The notes below the pieces were generated by a model, which saw only the letters and a list, made by a program, of their open reading frames with translations, was not told the origin of the DNA and did not search any database. A program made the translations under genes and the position numbers. A DNA stretch of 64,000 nucleotides. It comes from CAITWD01 sp963842065. GTDB taxonomy: Bacteria > Actinomycetota > Thermoleophilia > Miltoncostaeales > Miltoncostaeaceae. Location: contig CAWJEW010000002.1 in NCBI GenBank assembly GCA_963842065.1, forward strand, positions 535,438-599,437, in the 5' to 3' direction. Within the stretch, counting starts at the first letter, position 1; each line of letters opens with the position of its first letter. Of the stretch, positions 8,442 to 21,518 are shown piece after piece.

Positions 8442-9656
8442 GTGCGGCTCTATCTCGCGATGTTCCTGATGAGCTCGGCGGTGCTGGCCATCGCGCCGAT
8501 GATCCCCGCCATTCAGGAGTCGCACGGCTTCCCGGTCGCGAGTCTCGGGATCATCGCCGGCGTCACGTTGCTGGTGGGTGTCGCGACGGAGCTGTTGCTC
8601 GGCCCGCAGGCCGATCGGGGACACGAGCGCGTGATGCTCGTCGCGAGCGTGGTGCTCGCCGCGGCGTCGCTGGTCGGCTCCGGGGCCGCCGATTCGGTCG
8701 TGCTGCTGACCTTCTGGCGCGCCCTCGCCGGAATCGCCTACGGGCTGTTCGTGCCGACCGCCTCGGCCATCGTGATCCGGTCCGACCCAAAGGAGGTCGG
8801 GGAGGGGCTGGCGCGGCTGCAGGTGGCCGAGTTCGGCGGGTTCGCCGCTGGCCCGTTCATCGGGGCACTCCTGTTGTCGAGGTTCGGCAGTACCGAAGGA
8901 CTCGAGATCGCCGGCGTGGTGGCGCTCGTGCTGCTGCCCGTCGTGCTCGGGGTGCGGCTGCCGGTCAGACCTGCCGCGCCCACCGCGACGTCCGCAGACG
9001 TCGCGGCGAAGCGTCCGTCGAGCCTGTCGTTCGGGCTGCTGCGTCATCGCGCGGTGTGGGTCGCCCTGATCCTGTCGCTGGCGGTCACCGCGCCGGTCGG
9101 CACCTACAGCGCCATGTGGGCGAAGTTCTTGGCCGACCGCGGCGCGAGCGGCTTCGTGATCGCCGCGAGCCTGGCGATCTTCACGCTGCCGTTCATGGTG
9201 ATCGCACCGATCGCCGGGCGCTTCATCGACCGCGTCGGCCCGCTCAAGGGGTCGGTGTGGGGCATCTGGATCGTGGCAATCATCGTGTTCGCATACGGCC
9301 TGATCGGATCCGTCACGGTGATCATCGTGGTCAGCCTGATCGAGTCCGTCGGGCAGGCGCTCGCCGGGCCGGGCACCGCCGCGGCGATGGCGCGGGCCTC
9401 GGGCACCGAACGGGCCGGGGCGGGTCAGGGCCTCGCGCGCGGGGTCGGGTTCCTCGGCGCGGGCCTCACCGCCTTCGTCGCGGCACCCCTGTATGCGGCG
9501 TGGGGTGCGCGGGTGCTGTTCGGCGCGACCGCGGCGATGATGATCGTGCTGGTCGTGCTCGGGTGGGCGCTCGCCCGCGTCTGGGCGCCAGAGCTTGACC
9601 AGCCCGGGCCCGTCGACGCCCGGGAGGCCGAGGTCGTCGCGACGTCGGCCGACTGA
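8442..9656 (+). CDS. major facilitator superfamily transporter
   Basis: From GTG 8442 the product has about 404 residues with twelve hydrophobic segments in two halves. The loop between helices 2 and 3 (LGPQADRGHERVML) is a variant of the MFS signature GxLaDrxGrr, and a second GRFIDRVG copy starts the second half. The pattern resembles drug or metabolite efflux permeases; the substrate cannot be told. The frame is open upstream to ATG 8328, but that extension is arginine/proline-rich and overlaps the promoter and inverted repeats, so the GTG next to the -10 box is preferred. ATG at 8460 is another possibility. Confidence 0.8.
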   Translation: MRLYLAMFLMSSAVLAIAPMIPAIQESHGFPVASLGIIAGVTLLVGVATELLLGPQADRGHERVMLVASVVLAAASLVGSGAADSVVLLTFWRALAGIAYGLFVPTASAIVIRSDPKEVGEGLARLQVAEFGGFAAGPFIGALLLSRFGSTEGLEIAGVVALVLLPVVLGVRLPVRPAAPTATSADVAAKRPSSLSFGLLRHRAVWVALILSLAVTAPVGTYSAMWAKFLADRGASGFVIAASLAIFTLPFMVIAPIAGRFIDRVGPLKGSVWGIWIVAIIVFAYGLIGSVTVIIVVSLIESVGQALAGPGTAAAMARASGTERAGAGQGLARGVGFLGAGLTAFVAAPLYAAWGARVLFGATAAMMIVLVVLGWALARVWAPELDQPGPVDAREAEVVATSAD

Positions 9657-9659
9657 TCC

Positions 9660-10058
9660 CTACGGCGTCGAGGGCTCCGACGTCGCGTGCTCGCGCCCGC
9701 GGATGCGGACGATCAGCAGCCAGAGCGCGCGCCAGCCGAACAGCATCAGCGCGAGGAACGTCGCGGCGACCACGATGAACTGCACCGGCGCCGGACGCCC
9801 GAACACCAGCCCGCGCAGGGCCAACCCGATGACGACGGTGCAGGCCCAGACGACTGCACCCGTCCGCACGCCGGCTGGGCGCCGCGTGTGCCGCGACGCG
9901 ATCCAGCCGATCGCCGTGCCGACGAGGAACGGGGCTGCGACCGTGGCGATGCCTCCGACCGCCTCGCCTTCGGCGTGGCTGTCGCGGCCCAACGCCACGA
10001 ACGCGACAACGGTCGCCGCGTCGACACAGATTGCCGCGATTCGGGCGCGCATCGGCAT
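9660..10058 (-). CDS. DUF3054-like small membrane protein
   Basis: Translation from ATG 10058 gives 132 residues with four hydrophobic segments, beginning ICVDAATVVAFVALGRDSH and containing an ASRHTRRP loop and a VFGRPAPVQF segment, all features of actinobacterial DUF3054 proteins. Function is unknown. Its ATG overlaps the stop of the upstream LLM oxidoreductase (ATGA), so the two are translationally coupled. ATG at 10052 is an alternative start. The 3' end faces the MFS gene with only three bases between. Confidence 0.75.
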   Translation of the reverse strand: MPMRARIAAICVDAATVVAFVALGRDSHAEGEAVGGIATVAAPFLVGTAIGWIASRHTRRPAGVRTGAVVWACTVVIGLALRGLVFGRPAPVQFIVVAATFLALMLFGWRALWLLIVRIRGREHATSEPSTP

Positions 10059-11200
10059 CAGTTGACGAATGTCGGGGTGATCTCGGCCGCCCTGGCGCGC
10101 AGCGCCGTGGCGATGTCGAGGTTGCGGGCGCCGGCCCGCGGTGCCAGCGACGGGTCCGCCGCCGGGCTCACGTTGGTGAGGTTGAAGACCTCGCAGCCGG
10201 CCTGCATGAACGGCGCCAATCGCGCCACGATGTCGTCCGGGGTACCCCAGCTGTAGTAGCCGCGCAGCACCTCGTCCGGGACCGCGCGGGCGGCCGCGAG
10301 CGCCTCCTCGCGCGTGAGCTCGGTCGGGACGAAGTGCGTCAGCCCCCACTTGGTGGCCAGCGGATGCTGCGCCCCGGCGGCCTCGTAGAGCGAGGCCGGG
10401 GCCGTCAGCGCAATCATCCGCAGCGCCGGGGAGTCCAACAAGCGTTGGGCCACGTCGCGATCCTCATCGCAGACGACCCACACATAAAGGCCTGGCCGCA
10501 CGGCGTCGGCGGGCCGGTCGGCAGCGATGCTGGCGGCACGGACGTCGCCGAGCAGGGCCCGGTACTCGGCGGCGTCCACGATGATGGGCATCCATCCGTC
10601 GGCCAGGCGTCCGGTCGCGCGCAGCACGCGTGGGCGGTGCGCCGGCATCCAGATCTCCGGCGGGCGCGTGCCGTACGGGCCGAGCCCGATCACCGCCTGG
10701 TGCAGCTGGGTGAACTCGCCATCGAAATCGACGGGGTCCGTCGTCGACCACAACAGGCGGATCACCTCGACCGCCTCGATCAGGCGCGAGGCCGTCCGAT
10801 CGTACGGCAGGCCGTAGGGCACGATGTTCTCCGCCTCGCCGACGCCAAGGCCCAGGCGCGCGCGGCCGTGGCTCAAGTGATCCAGCGTGGCGAACGTCTG
10901 GGCGATGACGGCGGGGTGGCGCCGGATCGCATCGGTCACCCCGGTGCCGACATACATGCGCTCGGTGTGCGTCGCGACCGCGCCCATCAGGGGCCCGGGG
11001 TCCATGAAGGTGTGCGGGGACGGCTCGGTCGCGGCCTGCGGGAACACGTCCGGCGTCCAGGCGCTCGGCGGATACCAATGCAGAAAGTGATCGGCGAACC
11101 ACATCGCCTCGAAGCCGTTGTCCTCGAGCGCTTTCGCCATGGGAATCAGCGCGTCAACCGGGGGACGCGTCAGTCCAGAAACGCCAACTTCGATCTTCAT
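10058..11200 (-). CDS. LLM-class F420-dependent oxidoreductase-like protein
   Basis: The 380-residue product has the luciferase-like monooxygenase TIM-barrel pattern: MWFADHFLHW near residue 35, VGTGVTDAIRRHPAVIAQTFATLDHLSHGR, and the LGLGVGEAEN motif seen in F420-binding members such as glucose-6-phosphate dehydrogenase and methylene-H4MPT reductase relatives. The cofactor is therefore probably F420, but the substrate is unknown. The ATG at 11200 is chosen because AAGGAG lies five bases upstream; the in-frame GTG at 11206 lies within that ribosome-binding site. It overlaps the following DUF3054 gene by ATGA. Confidence 0.85.
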   Translation of the reverse strand: MKIEVGVSGLTRPPVDALIPMAKALEDNGFEAMWFADHFLHWYPPSAWTPDVFPQAATEPSPHTFMDPGPLMGAVATHTERMYVGTGVTDAIRRHPAVIAQTFATLDHLSHGRARLGLGVGEAENIVPYGLPYDRTASRLIEAVEVIRLLWSTTDPVDFDGEFTQLHQAVIGLGPYGTRPPEIWMPAHRPRVLRATGRLADGWMPIIVDAAEYRALLGDVRAASIAADRPADAVRPGLYVWVVCDEDRDVAQRLLDSPALRMIALTAPASLYEAAGAQHPLATKWGLTHFVPTELTREEALAAARAVPDEVLRGYYSWGTPDDIVARLAPFMQAGCEVFNLTNVSPAADPSLAPRAGARNLDIATALRARAAEITPTFVN

Positions 11201-11374
11201 CCGCACTCCTTGACGGCCGGGGCGGTCCGCGCCGCCGGTGAACGAGCACCTGCCAGCATGTCCCCGGAGAGGCTACATCCGATGCTTCGCCGGAGGCGGG
11301 TCTGCGGGGGCGCCCGGATTGGTGACGTGTGAAGATGGGGACGCCCCGAGCCCACCGTCTGATCCGGAGTGCCG

Positions 11375-12337
11375 ATGCCCGAGCCCTCGCCCGCTGCGTT
11401 TCCGCGCGAACAAGGCCCGGACGGGAACTTCCAGCGCCAGGCGTCGCGATTCCGGGACTGGGTCCGCGCGGACCCCGAGGCGCCGTACCCAGCCGCCGCC
11501 GGGCGCTACCACCTGTACGTGTCGCTGGCGTGCCCCTGGGCCCACCGCACGATCATCTATCGCCGCCTCAAGGGGCTCGAGGATGCGATCTCGATGACGA
11601 TCGTCGACCCAGAGCGCGACGCGCGCGGGTGGGCGATCGCCGACGGGCCAGGCAACACGCCCGATCCGGTCAACAGGTTCACGTTCCTCAGCCAGGCCTA
11701 TGAGGCGAGCGCACCCGGCTATGAGGGCCGCGTGACCGTGCCGGTGTTGTGGGACACGGTCACGGGGACGATCGTCAACAACGAGTCGGCCGACATCATC
11801 CGCATGTTCGACCGGGAGTTCGGGGCGCGCGCGGCGGCCGACGCGCCGGTGTACTGCCCGCCGGAACGCGAGGACGAGATCGACCAGATCAACGCCGCGG
11901 TGTACGCCCATGTCAACAACGGGGTCTACCGCGCCGGCTTTGCCACCACCCAGAAGGCGTATGAGAACGCCTTCTGGGATCTGTTTGGCGCGCTGGATGC
12001 GCTCGAGGCGCGCCTTGGCCAGCGACGCTACCTGCTCGGTGACCGGATCACCGAAGCCGACTGGCGGCTGTTTACGACCCTGGTGCGCTTCGACCCGGTG
12101 TATGTCGGCCACTTCAAGTGCAACCTGCGCCGAATCGTCGACTACCCGAACCTGTCGGGCTACTTGCGCGACCTGTACCAGCAGCCGAAGGTCGCCGACA
12201 CCGTCAACTTCAACCACATCAAGCGCCACTACTACCGCACCCACGTGACGATCAACCCGACCCGCATCGTCCCGGTCGGGCCGCATATGAGCCTGGTCGC
12301 CCCGCACGGGCGCGAGACGCTCTCGGCGCGGGACTGA
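11375..12337 (+). CDS. glutathionyl-hydroquinone reductase-like protein (xi-class GST, YqjG/ECM4 family)
   Basis: The 320-residue product carries the xi-class signature SLACPWAHRT with catalytic Cys at about residue 53, the VPVLWDTVTGTIVNNESADIIRMF segment typical of the thioredoxin-like domain, and an all-helical C-terminal domain with FTTLVRFDPVYVGHFKCN. Family enzymes reductively deglutathionylate hydroquinones. Actinobacteria generally lack glutathione, so the thiol partner here may be mycothiol or another low-molecular-weight thiol; that is inference. ATG at 11375 follows GGAG at five bases; GTG at 11369 overlaps that site. A DCC-family gene follows after 13 bases. Confidence 0.85.
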   Translation: MPEPSPAAFPREQGPDGNFQRQASRFRDWVRADPEAPYPAAAGRYHLYVSLACPWAHRTIIYRRLKGLEDAISMTIVDPERDARGWAIADGPGNTPDPVNRFTFLSQAYEASAPGYEGRVTVPVLWDTVTGTIVNNESADIIRMFDREFGARAAADAPVYCPPEREDEIDQINAAVYAHVNNGVYRAGFATTQKAYENAFWDLFGALDALEARLGQRRYLLGDRITEADWRLFTTLVRFDPVYVGHFKCNLRRIVDYPNLSGYLRDLYQQPKVADTVNFNHIKRHYYRTHVTINPTRIVPVGPHMSLVAPHGRETLSARD

Positions 12338-12350
12338 CCGCGGACACGGG

Positions 12351-12776
12351 ATGCCGAGCCGAACCGCAGTGCGCCCGCGCTGGGTCATCGTGTATGACCA
12401 CGCGTGCGGCATGTGCCGGGTCGCGGCTGCGCTGGTCCTCTGCGCCGACCGTCGGGGGCGGCTGGTGCCGATGGCGCTGCAGGACCCGCGGATCCCGGCG
12501 GTCCTGGCGCCCGTCCCGCCGCCGGCGTGGTCGCGGTCCTGGCACCTTGTCGCCCCCGACGGACGCGTGGTCTCGGCGGCGGCCGCCGTTCCAGTGCTGT
12601 GCCGGTTACTGCCCGGCTTCGGTGTGCTTGGGGTGCTTAGCGGTGCCGCCCCGGATGTGACTGAGTGGGTCTACGCGGCCCTCGCCGGCAACCGACGCCG
12701 TCTCGGCCGCCGGATCCCCGGCCGCATCGTCGGGTGGGCGACCGGCGTTCTCGACCGGCACATCGGCAGGGGCTGA
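12351..12776 (+). CDS. DCC-family (DUF393) thiol-disulfide oxidoreductase-like protein
   Basis: The 141-residue product starts with VIVYDHACGMCR, a variant of the D-x-x-C-x-x-C pattern that defines DUF393 proteins, followed by LVPMALQDPR and a helical C-terminal half containing WHLVAPDGRVVSAAAAV. The first Cys of the usual DCC is replaced, but the CxxC pair is kept. Its 3' part overlaps by about 170 bases the end of a convergent gene on the other strand, so one of the two reading frames may really end earlier. It is probably cotranscribed with the preceding GST-like gene. Confidence 0.65.
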   Translation: MPSRTAVRPRWVIVYDHACGMCRVAAALVLCADRRGRLVPMALQDPRIPAVLAPVPPPAWSRSWHLVAPDGRVVSAAAAVPVLCRLLPGFGVLGVLSGAAPDVTEWVYAALAGNRRRLGRRIPGRIVGWATGVLDRHIGRG

Positions 12777-13256
12777 GTCGCCCGCGAGGTCGTCCGGGAA
12801 GTCTGGGTGGGGGACACGCATGTGACCGCGCCACCGCCCGTCCCAGTCGCCGGCGGCGTCGTGCCAGGTCCAGGTGATCGTGACCTCGGCGTCGAGGATC
12901 CCGACGGGCCACTCGAACGGGATCCGCAGGCGGTTGTCGACCGGGTCGGCCCCGTAGCCGAACAGGGTCACTGGCCCGGTCGGGGCGTCGGTCGAGACGC
13001 GGTCGGCGGTCACCCGCGCGGTGAACCGGTAGGCGTTGGCGGCCGCGGCGTTGGCGAACGGGACGACCAACGCCAGGCCGCCGTCGGCGGCGCTGGCGAA
13101 TTCGGCTGGACCGATCACCGGCTGCGCGCCGAACATCGCGCGGCGCCCCTGACGCAGCACCTTGACCAGCGCGACCAGGACGATGATCGCGACGAGCGCG
13201 AGCACGCCGATGGCGATGGTCTCGATCAGCGGCTGATGGGTGTTGAGCCAGTGCAT
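12606..13256 (-). CDS. single-pass membrane protein of unknown function
   Basis: From ATG 13256 the product has about 216 residues: a short N-terminus (MHWLNTHQPL), one strong membrane segment (ETIAIGVLALVAIIVLVALV), a basic stop-transfer region, a beta-rich globular part of about 100 residues and an Asp/Ala/Pro-rich tail. The frame is open to 13376, with ATG 13292 as another start, and no clear ribosome-binding site decides. The acidic tail overlaps the convergent DCC gene by about 170 bases. No family recognised. Confidence 0.55.
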   Translation of the reverse strand: MHWLNTHQPLIETIAIGVLALVAIIVLVALVKVLRQGRRAMFGAQPVIGPAEFASAADGGLALVVPFANAAAANAYRFTARVTADRVSTDAPTGPVTLFGYGADPVDNRLRIPFEWPVGILDAEVTITWTWHDAAGDWDGRWRGHMRVPHPDFPDDLAGDSAPADVPVENAGRPPDDAAGDPAAETASVAGEGRVDPLSHIRGGTAKHPKHTEAGQ

Positions 13257-13360
13257 GCAAAACACGCTAGCGACGTGCGTGGACATCTTCATCCGGGCAG
13301 TCGCGGGGGTGCCGGGCGGAACGGCTAAGCTCATTCGCCCCGAGTGCCAAGGAGGCCCGA

Positions 13361-13579
13361 GTGGAGACGAGCGCATTCCCGCCCGCGGATGGATGGTGCG
13401 TCGAGATCACCGCACGCGAGAGCGGCGAAGTGATCCTTCAGCAGGTGTTCAGCCTGGCCGAGGACGCCCGCGACTTCGCCAAGCAGCACGTCTGGCAGCA
13501 CAAGGACGACCTCGCGCGGATCTTCGAGCGCCGTGACGGGGCCACGGTGTTCTCGACCCAGGTTGCGTTTCCGCGCTAG
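13361..13579 (+). CDS. small hypothetical protein (72 aa)
   Basis: AAGGAGG ends five bases before GTG 13361, one of the best ribosome-binding sites in the window. The product has 72 residues, is cytosolic and mixed alpha/beta: WCVEITARESGEVILQQVF followed by EDARDFAKQHVW, a helix ending in a dibasic stretch and a closing beta strand. No domain recognised. The convergent GNAT gene ends just beyond it. Confidence 0.65.
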   Translation: METSAFPPADGWCVEITARESGEVILQQVFSLAEDARDFAKQHVWQHKDDLARIFERRDGATVFSTQVAFPR

Positions 13580-13580
13580 T

Positions 13581-14051
13581 TCAGCTGGCGCTCGTGCGAA
13601 TGAATGCGGTCAGCCCGAACGCCGAGACCGGCGTCATGCCAAGGCGCTTGTAGAAGCCCTCGACACCCCGCTCGGCGATCAAGACCTGGTGATGGAACAG
13701 CGCCAGGGGATAGTGGTCCTGGATGGCCTGCGTGAGCGCCCGTCCGATGCCCTCGCGCTGGCGCTCGGGCGCCACGAGGATGTCGGCGATGTATACGGCG
13801 AAGGCCTCATCGCTCATCGCCCGGGCGAATCCGACGATCGTGTCGTCCTCGACGGCGACGACCGAGTACGACGAGCAGCGCACGGCGGTGTGCAGGCGCT
13901 CCGGGTCATTGGCGTGGCTCCAGTCATGTGCCCGGTAAAGGCCGATGATGGCAGGGAAGTCACGGTCGAGCTCGACCGCGCGGATGGTGATCGAAGGGCG
14001 CAGAGGGGTTACCTCAGGGGACGAGGGGTGCGCCGATATACTCGCGCCCCG

Positions 14052-14060
<9 letters not shown>
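13581..14060 (-). CDS. GNAT-family N-acetyltransferase
   Basis: The product shows the GNAT order: an N-terminal strand (ITIRAVELDRDFPAIIGLY), a VVAVEDDTIVGFARAM strand pair, and the acetyl-CoA motif ADILVAPERQREGIGRALTQAI (the Q/RxxGxG/A site), ending with a GVEGFYKRLGMTP helix. The substrate is unknown. The start is uncertain: no ATG exists near the domain. TTG 14060 and GTG 14066 are in frame but lie inside the divergent leuS start. A CTG at 14003 after a GAGG sequence would give a compact 140-residue protein. Confidence 0.75.
14037..14042 (+). promoter_or_regulatory. -10 box (TATACT) of leuS, likely leaderless
   Basis: TATACT ends 9 bases before the leuS ATG at 14052. The bases between are C-rich with no Shine-Dalgarno sequence, so the mRNA should start within about three bases of the ATG. 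Confidence 0.6.
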
Positions 14061-16583
<2,523 letters not shown>

Positions 16584-16619
16584 CAGGGGCCGAGCGGTCG
16601 CCGCCGCGGCGCGGGACGC

Positions 16620-16625
16620 TACGAT
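16620..16625 (+). promoter_or_regulatory. -10 box (TACGAT) of holA, likely leaderless
   Basis: TACGAT ends 8 bases before ATG 16634 and no Shine-Dalgarno sequence is present. Confidence 0.4.
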
Positions 16626-16633
16626 CCACGTCG

Positions 16634-17674
16634 ATGTCCACCCGCGCCGAGCCGCTTCTGCCCGTCTACGCACTTCAGGGAGAAGACTGGCCCAAGGTCG
16701 ACCGGGCGCTCGCACGTCTCGTCGGGCGTGTGGTCCGCGACGGCGGTGGGGAGCCGGAGCGCTTCGACGCCAAGGACGCACCGATCGGTGACGTCGTCGC
16801 GGCCTTGCAGACGCTGTCGTTGGGCGGATTGCAGGCCGTGATCGTCAGCGGCGCCGATGCGTGGCGCGCCGCCGAGGCGGACGTGCTGGTCGCGTATCTC
16901 GATGACCCGAACCCGACCAGCGTGGTCACGCTGGTGTCCACGGGCCCGCTCCCGCAACGGCTCCAGCAGGCCGTCGAGCGCATCGGCGACCTTCGCCGCT
17001 GGGGCCCGGAAAAGAGCACACCCAAAGAGCGCCGTAAGTGGCTGGAGGGGCACTTTGCCCAGGAGATCCAGCGCCTGGGCGGCCACGTGGGTCCGGCGCT
17101 GGCAAGATACGTCGTGGAGCGGGCCTGCGGCGAACCCAGTGACGCCCAACGCACCGGGATGAGTGCGCTCATGCTCACCCACGAAGCCGAGAAGCTCGTC
17201 GCATATGCGGGTGGTGCGCCGATCGATCGCGACATGGTCGTCGCGATTACGCCGGAGCATCCCGAGGCCCGCGTCTACGAGCTTGCCGATGCATTGGTCG
17301 CCGGCGATGCGCCCCGCTCGTTCGATCTCCTCGGGGATCTGGTCTCCGGCGACGACCGTACCGAGCCGATCGTGATCGTCCAGGGACTGGCGCGGCACTA
17401 CCGCGCCGTGGCGCGGGCCCAGGAGCTCGGGCCGGACGTGAGCGCCGACGCCGTGAGTGCGGCCACCGGTATGCGGGGATATCCCGCCCAGAAGGTCGTC
17501 GAGCAGTCGCGGGCGCTTCCCGGCGGTGCCGCCGACCGCGCGGTTGCGCGCCTGGCGCGCTTGGAGATGGAGACGCGCGTCTCCGCCCGGCGCGAGCTCG
17601 GCGGGGCGCTGTTCGTGCTCGAGGCGGCCGTTGGCGACCTCCTGGCGATCGCGCGCGGCGCTGCGCTGGTGTAG
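16634..17674 (+). CDS. holA: DNA polymerase III delta subunit
   Basis: The 346-residue product fits HolA in length and layout: VYALQGEDWPKVDRALARLV at the N-terminus (the degenerate AAA+ P-loop region), a middle part with LSLGGLQAVIVSGADAWR and the TLVSTGPLPQRLQQAVE strand, and a helical collar domain ending LEMETRVSARRELGGALFVLEAAV. HolA is the clamp-loader wrench that opens the sliding clamp. Sequence conservation in this family is low, so the assignment also leans on context: holA next to a convergent rpsT is a common bacterial arrangement, and that is what is seen here. Confidence 0.85.
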   Translation: MSTRAEPLLPVYALQGEDWPKVDRALARLVGRVVRDGGGEPERFDAKDAPIGDVVAALQTLSLGGLQAVIVSGADAWRAAEADVLVAYLDDPNPTSVVTLVSTGPLPQRLQQAVERIGDLRRWGPEKSTPKERRKWLEGHFAQEIQRLGGHVGPALARYVVERACGEPSDAQRTGMSALMLTHEAEKLVAYAGGAPIDRDMVVAITPEHPEARVYELADALVAGDAPRSFDLLGDLVSGDDRTEPIVIVQGLARHYRAVARAQELGPDVSADAVSAATGMRGYPAQKVVEQSRALPGGAADRAVARLARLEMETRVSARRELGGALFVLEAAVGDLLAIARGAALV

Positions 17675-17692
17675 TTCGGCCGCGGAGGCGGC

Positions 17693-17959
17693 TTAGGCGA
17701 TCGGGGCGCCGGCGGCGATCCTGGCGACCCGGCTCTTCTTGCGCGCGGCGTTGTTGGCGTGGATCACGCCTTCGGCCGCGGCGCGGTCGATCAGGTGCTC
17801 GAGCTCACGGGCGCGCTGCGCCACGTCGGCTTCGCCCTGCTCGGAGGCTTCGACGAGCCTGCGGGTCAGTGTCTTGATCGTTGAGCGGTACCGCAGATTG
17901 CGGGCGCGCTGGCGCTCGGAGATCAGAATGCGCTTCTTCTGCTGCGTGATATTCGCCAC
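17693..17959 (-). CDS. rpsT: 30S ribosomal protein S20
   Basis: An 88-residue basic, all-helical protein beginning ANITQQKKRILISERQR, with LRYRSTIKTLTRRL and the conserved closing helix containing GVIHANNAARKKSRVA. This is the standard S20 pattern; it binds 16S rRNA early in small-subunit assembly. The start is GTG at 17959, with GGAGG about ten bases upstream. It converges on holA with 18 bases between and diverges from murJ. Confidence 0.97.
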   Translation of the reverse strand: MANITQQKKRILISERQRARNLRYRSTIKTLTRRLVEASEQGEADVAQRARELEHLIDRAAAEGVIHANNAARKKSRVARIAAGAPIA

Positions 17960-17992
17960 CTGGCGATGCCCTCCGTCGGTTGAACGGCCGCG

Positions 17993-17998
17993 TATGGT
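17993..17998 (+). promoter_or_regulatory. -10 box (TATGGT) of murJ
   Basis: TATGGT lies 12 bases before ATG 18011 with no Shine-Dalgarno sequence between; a near-leaderless murJ transcript is likely. The region is shared with the divergent rpsT promoter. Confidence 0.35.
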
Positions 17999-18010
17999 AC
18001 CACCGATCAG

Positions 18011-19684
18011 ATGACAGGCGAGCCCCCCACCACCAAGGACGACGCGGTCTCCACCCGGGAGCTGCTGGACGACATCCTGGTGGCCCGGGAGACAGTCAGC
18101 GCCGACGAGGGTGTCCGCGGGGAAATCCCCGAGGTGGAGCGGCCCACCGGCCGGTCAACCGCGATCTTCGCAGTCTGGACGGGCCTGAGTCGCATTGCAG
18201 GATTGGCGCGCGAGATCCTCGCGGCCGCCATGTTCGGGACCCAGGGCAACATCAACGCGTTTGTCATCGCGTTCAACGTCCCGAACATCGTGCGCAGCCT
18301 GGTGGCCGACTCGGCGCTGTCGGCCGCGCTGATCCCGATCTACACGCAGCTGGTGGAGGGCGGCGGCAAGAAGGAGGCCGACCGCGTCGTCGGCGCCGTC
18401 ATCGGTCTGGTGGTCATGGTGCTGGGGGCCATCACCCTGGTGGCGATCGTTCTGGCCCCGATCTTCATGCCGTGGTTCGCGTTGGGTCTCTCGCCGGAGC
18501 TCAAGGCCGAGACCGTGCGCCTGTCGCAGGTGATGTTCCCGATCATCCTGCTGCTGGCGCTGACCGGGATCATGGCCGCGGTGCTGCAGGCCAACGGCGA
18601 GTTCGGGGTCACCGGTTTCGTCCCGGTGCTGTGGAACGCCGTGATCATCGTCTGCCTGGGAATCGCCGAAGTCGCGCTTCCGCCGGGCGAGCGGGTCATG
18701 GGCTATGCGATCGGCATCGTGCTCGGCACGCTCGCGCAGCTGCTGTGGCTGCTGCCGTATATGCGCGGCAAAGGGCCCTTCAAGTTCTCACTCGGGCGCG
18801 GGGTGCCCGAGGTGCGCAAGGTGTTCGTGATGATGCTGCCCGTGTCGCTCGGGCTCGGGCTCATCAACATCAACGCCTCGGTCGACAACGTCTTTGCGGG
18901 GCTCGTGAGTGCCGACGCCGTCAGCTCGATCGACAAGGCGTTCCGGCTCTATGTGCTGCCGCAGGGCGTGTTCTCGGTCGCCATCTCGACAGTGCTGTTT
19001 CCCGCAATCTCGCGCATGGCCGCCCGCAACGACCTGGCCGGGGTCCGCGAGATGGTGGCCAAGGGACTTCGGCAGATCTTCTTCATGCTTGTGCCGGCGT
19101 CGATCTTTCTGATGGTCTTGGCCGAACCGGCGACTCGGCTGGTCTACCAGCGCGGGGCCTTCAACGCGGCATCCACGCACCTGACCTCCGAGGCGCTGTT
19201 TACCTTCACGCTCGGTCTCGTGTTCAACGGGGCGAGCCTGCTGGTCATCAGGACCTTCTTCAGCCTTCAGGAGCCCTGGATCGCCACCAAGGTGGCGCTG
19301 CTCGGGCTCGGGCTGAATGCGGCGGGCGACCTCGCCTTCTACAAGCCCTTCGGCGCGCCGGGCATTCCCCTGTCGACATCGCTGGTCAGCGTGGTGACCT
19401 TCGGCGTGCTCATGGTGCTGCTGACCCGCCGGATCGGTGGCATGCCCAGACGCGACCTCACCCGCGGCTTCGGGAAATGTGTGTTCGCCGGGGTCGTGAT
19501 GGGGGGGTTCACCTGGCTGGTCTGGCACGTGGTGAACGCGCTCGTCGGCACATCGCTGATCGGTCAGCTGATCAGCATGTCGGCGGCGACGGTGGCCGCG
19601 GGGGTCGCCTACCTCGCCGGGGCGCAGGCGATCAAGGTGCCTGAACTGAGCCAACTGGCGCGCCTGGTCCGGGCGCTACGATGA
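18011..19684 (+). CDS. murJ: lipid II flippase MurJ (MviN family)
   Basis: The 557-residue product has about fourteen membrane segments after a hydrophilic N-terminal extension of about 50 residues. Family hallmarks include TGLSRIAGLAREILAAAMFG, the NIVRSLVADSALSAALIP loop and ASVDNVFAGLVSADAVSSIDKAFRLYVLPQGVFSVAISTV. MurJ flips lipid-linked peptidoglycan precursor across the cytoplasmic membrane. The acidic extension (residues 1-50) is longer than in typical MurJ. The lepA start follows after 5 bases, so murJ, lepA, hemW and hrcA form one compact unit. Confidence 0.95.
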   Translation: MTGEPPTTKDDAVSTRELLDDILVARETVSADEGVRGEIPEVERPTGRSTAIFAVWTGLSRIAGLAREILAAAMFGTQGNINAFVIAFNVPNIVRSLVADSALSAALIPIYTQLVEGGGKKEADRVVGAVIGLVVMVLGAITLVAIVLAPIFMPWFALGLSPELKAETVRLSQVMFPIILLLALTGIMAAVLQANGEFGVTGFVPVLWNAVIIVCLGIAEVALPPGERVMGYAIGIVLGTLAQLLWLLPYMRGKGPFKFSLGRGVPEVRKVFVMMLPVSLGLGLININASVDNVFAGLVSADAVSSIDKAFRLYVLPQGVFSVAISTVLFPAISRMAARNDLAGVREMVAKGLRQIFFMLVPASIFLMVLAEPATRLVYQRGAFNAASTHLTSEALFTFTLGLVFNGASLLVIRTFFSLQEPWIATKVALLGLGLNAAGDLAFYKPFGAPGIPLSTSLVSVVTFGVLMVLLTRRIGGMPRRDLTRGFGKCVFAGVVMGGFTWLVWHVVNALVGTSLIGQLISMSAATVAAGVAYLAGAQAIKVPELSQLARLVRALR

Positions 19685-19689
19685 CCTGA

Positions 19690-21513
<1,824 letters not shown>

Positions 21514-21518
21514 GGGCC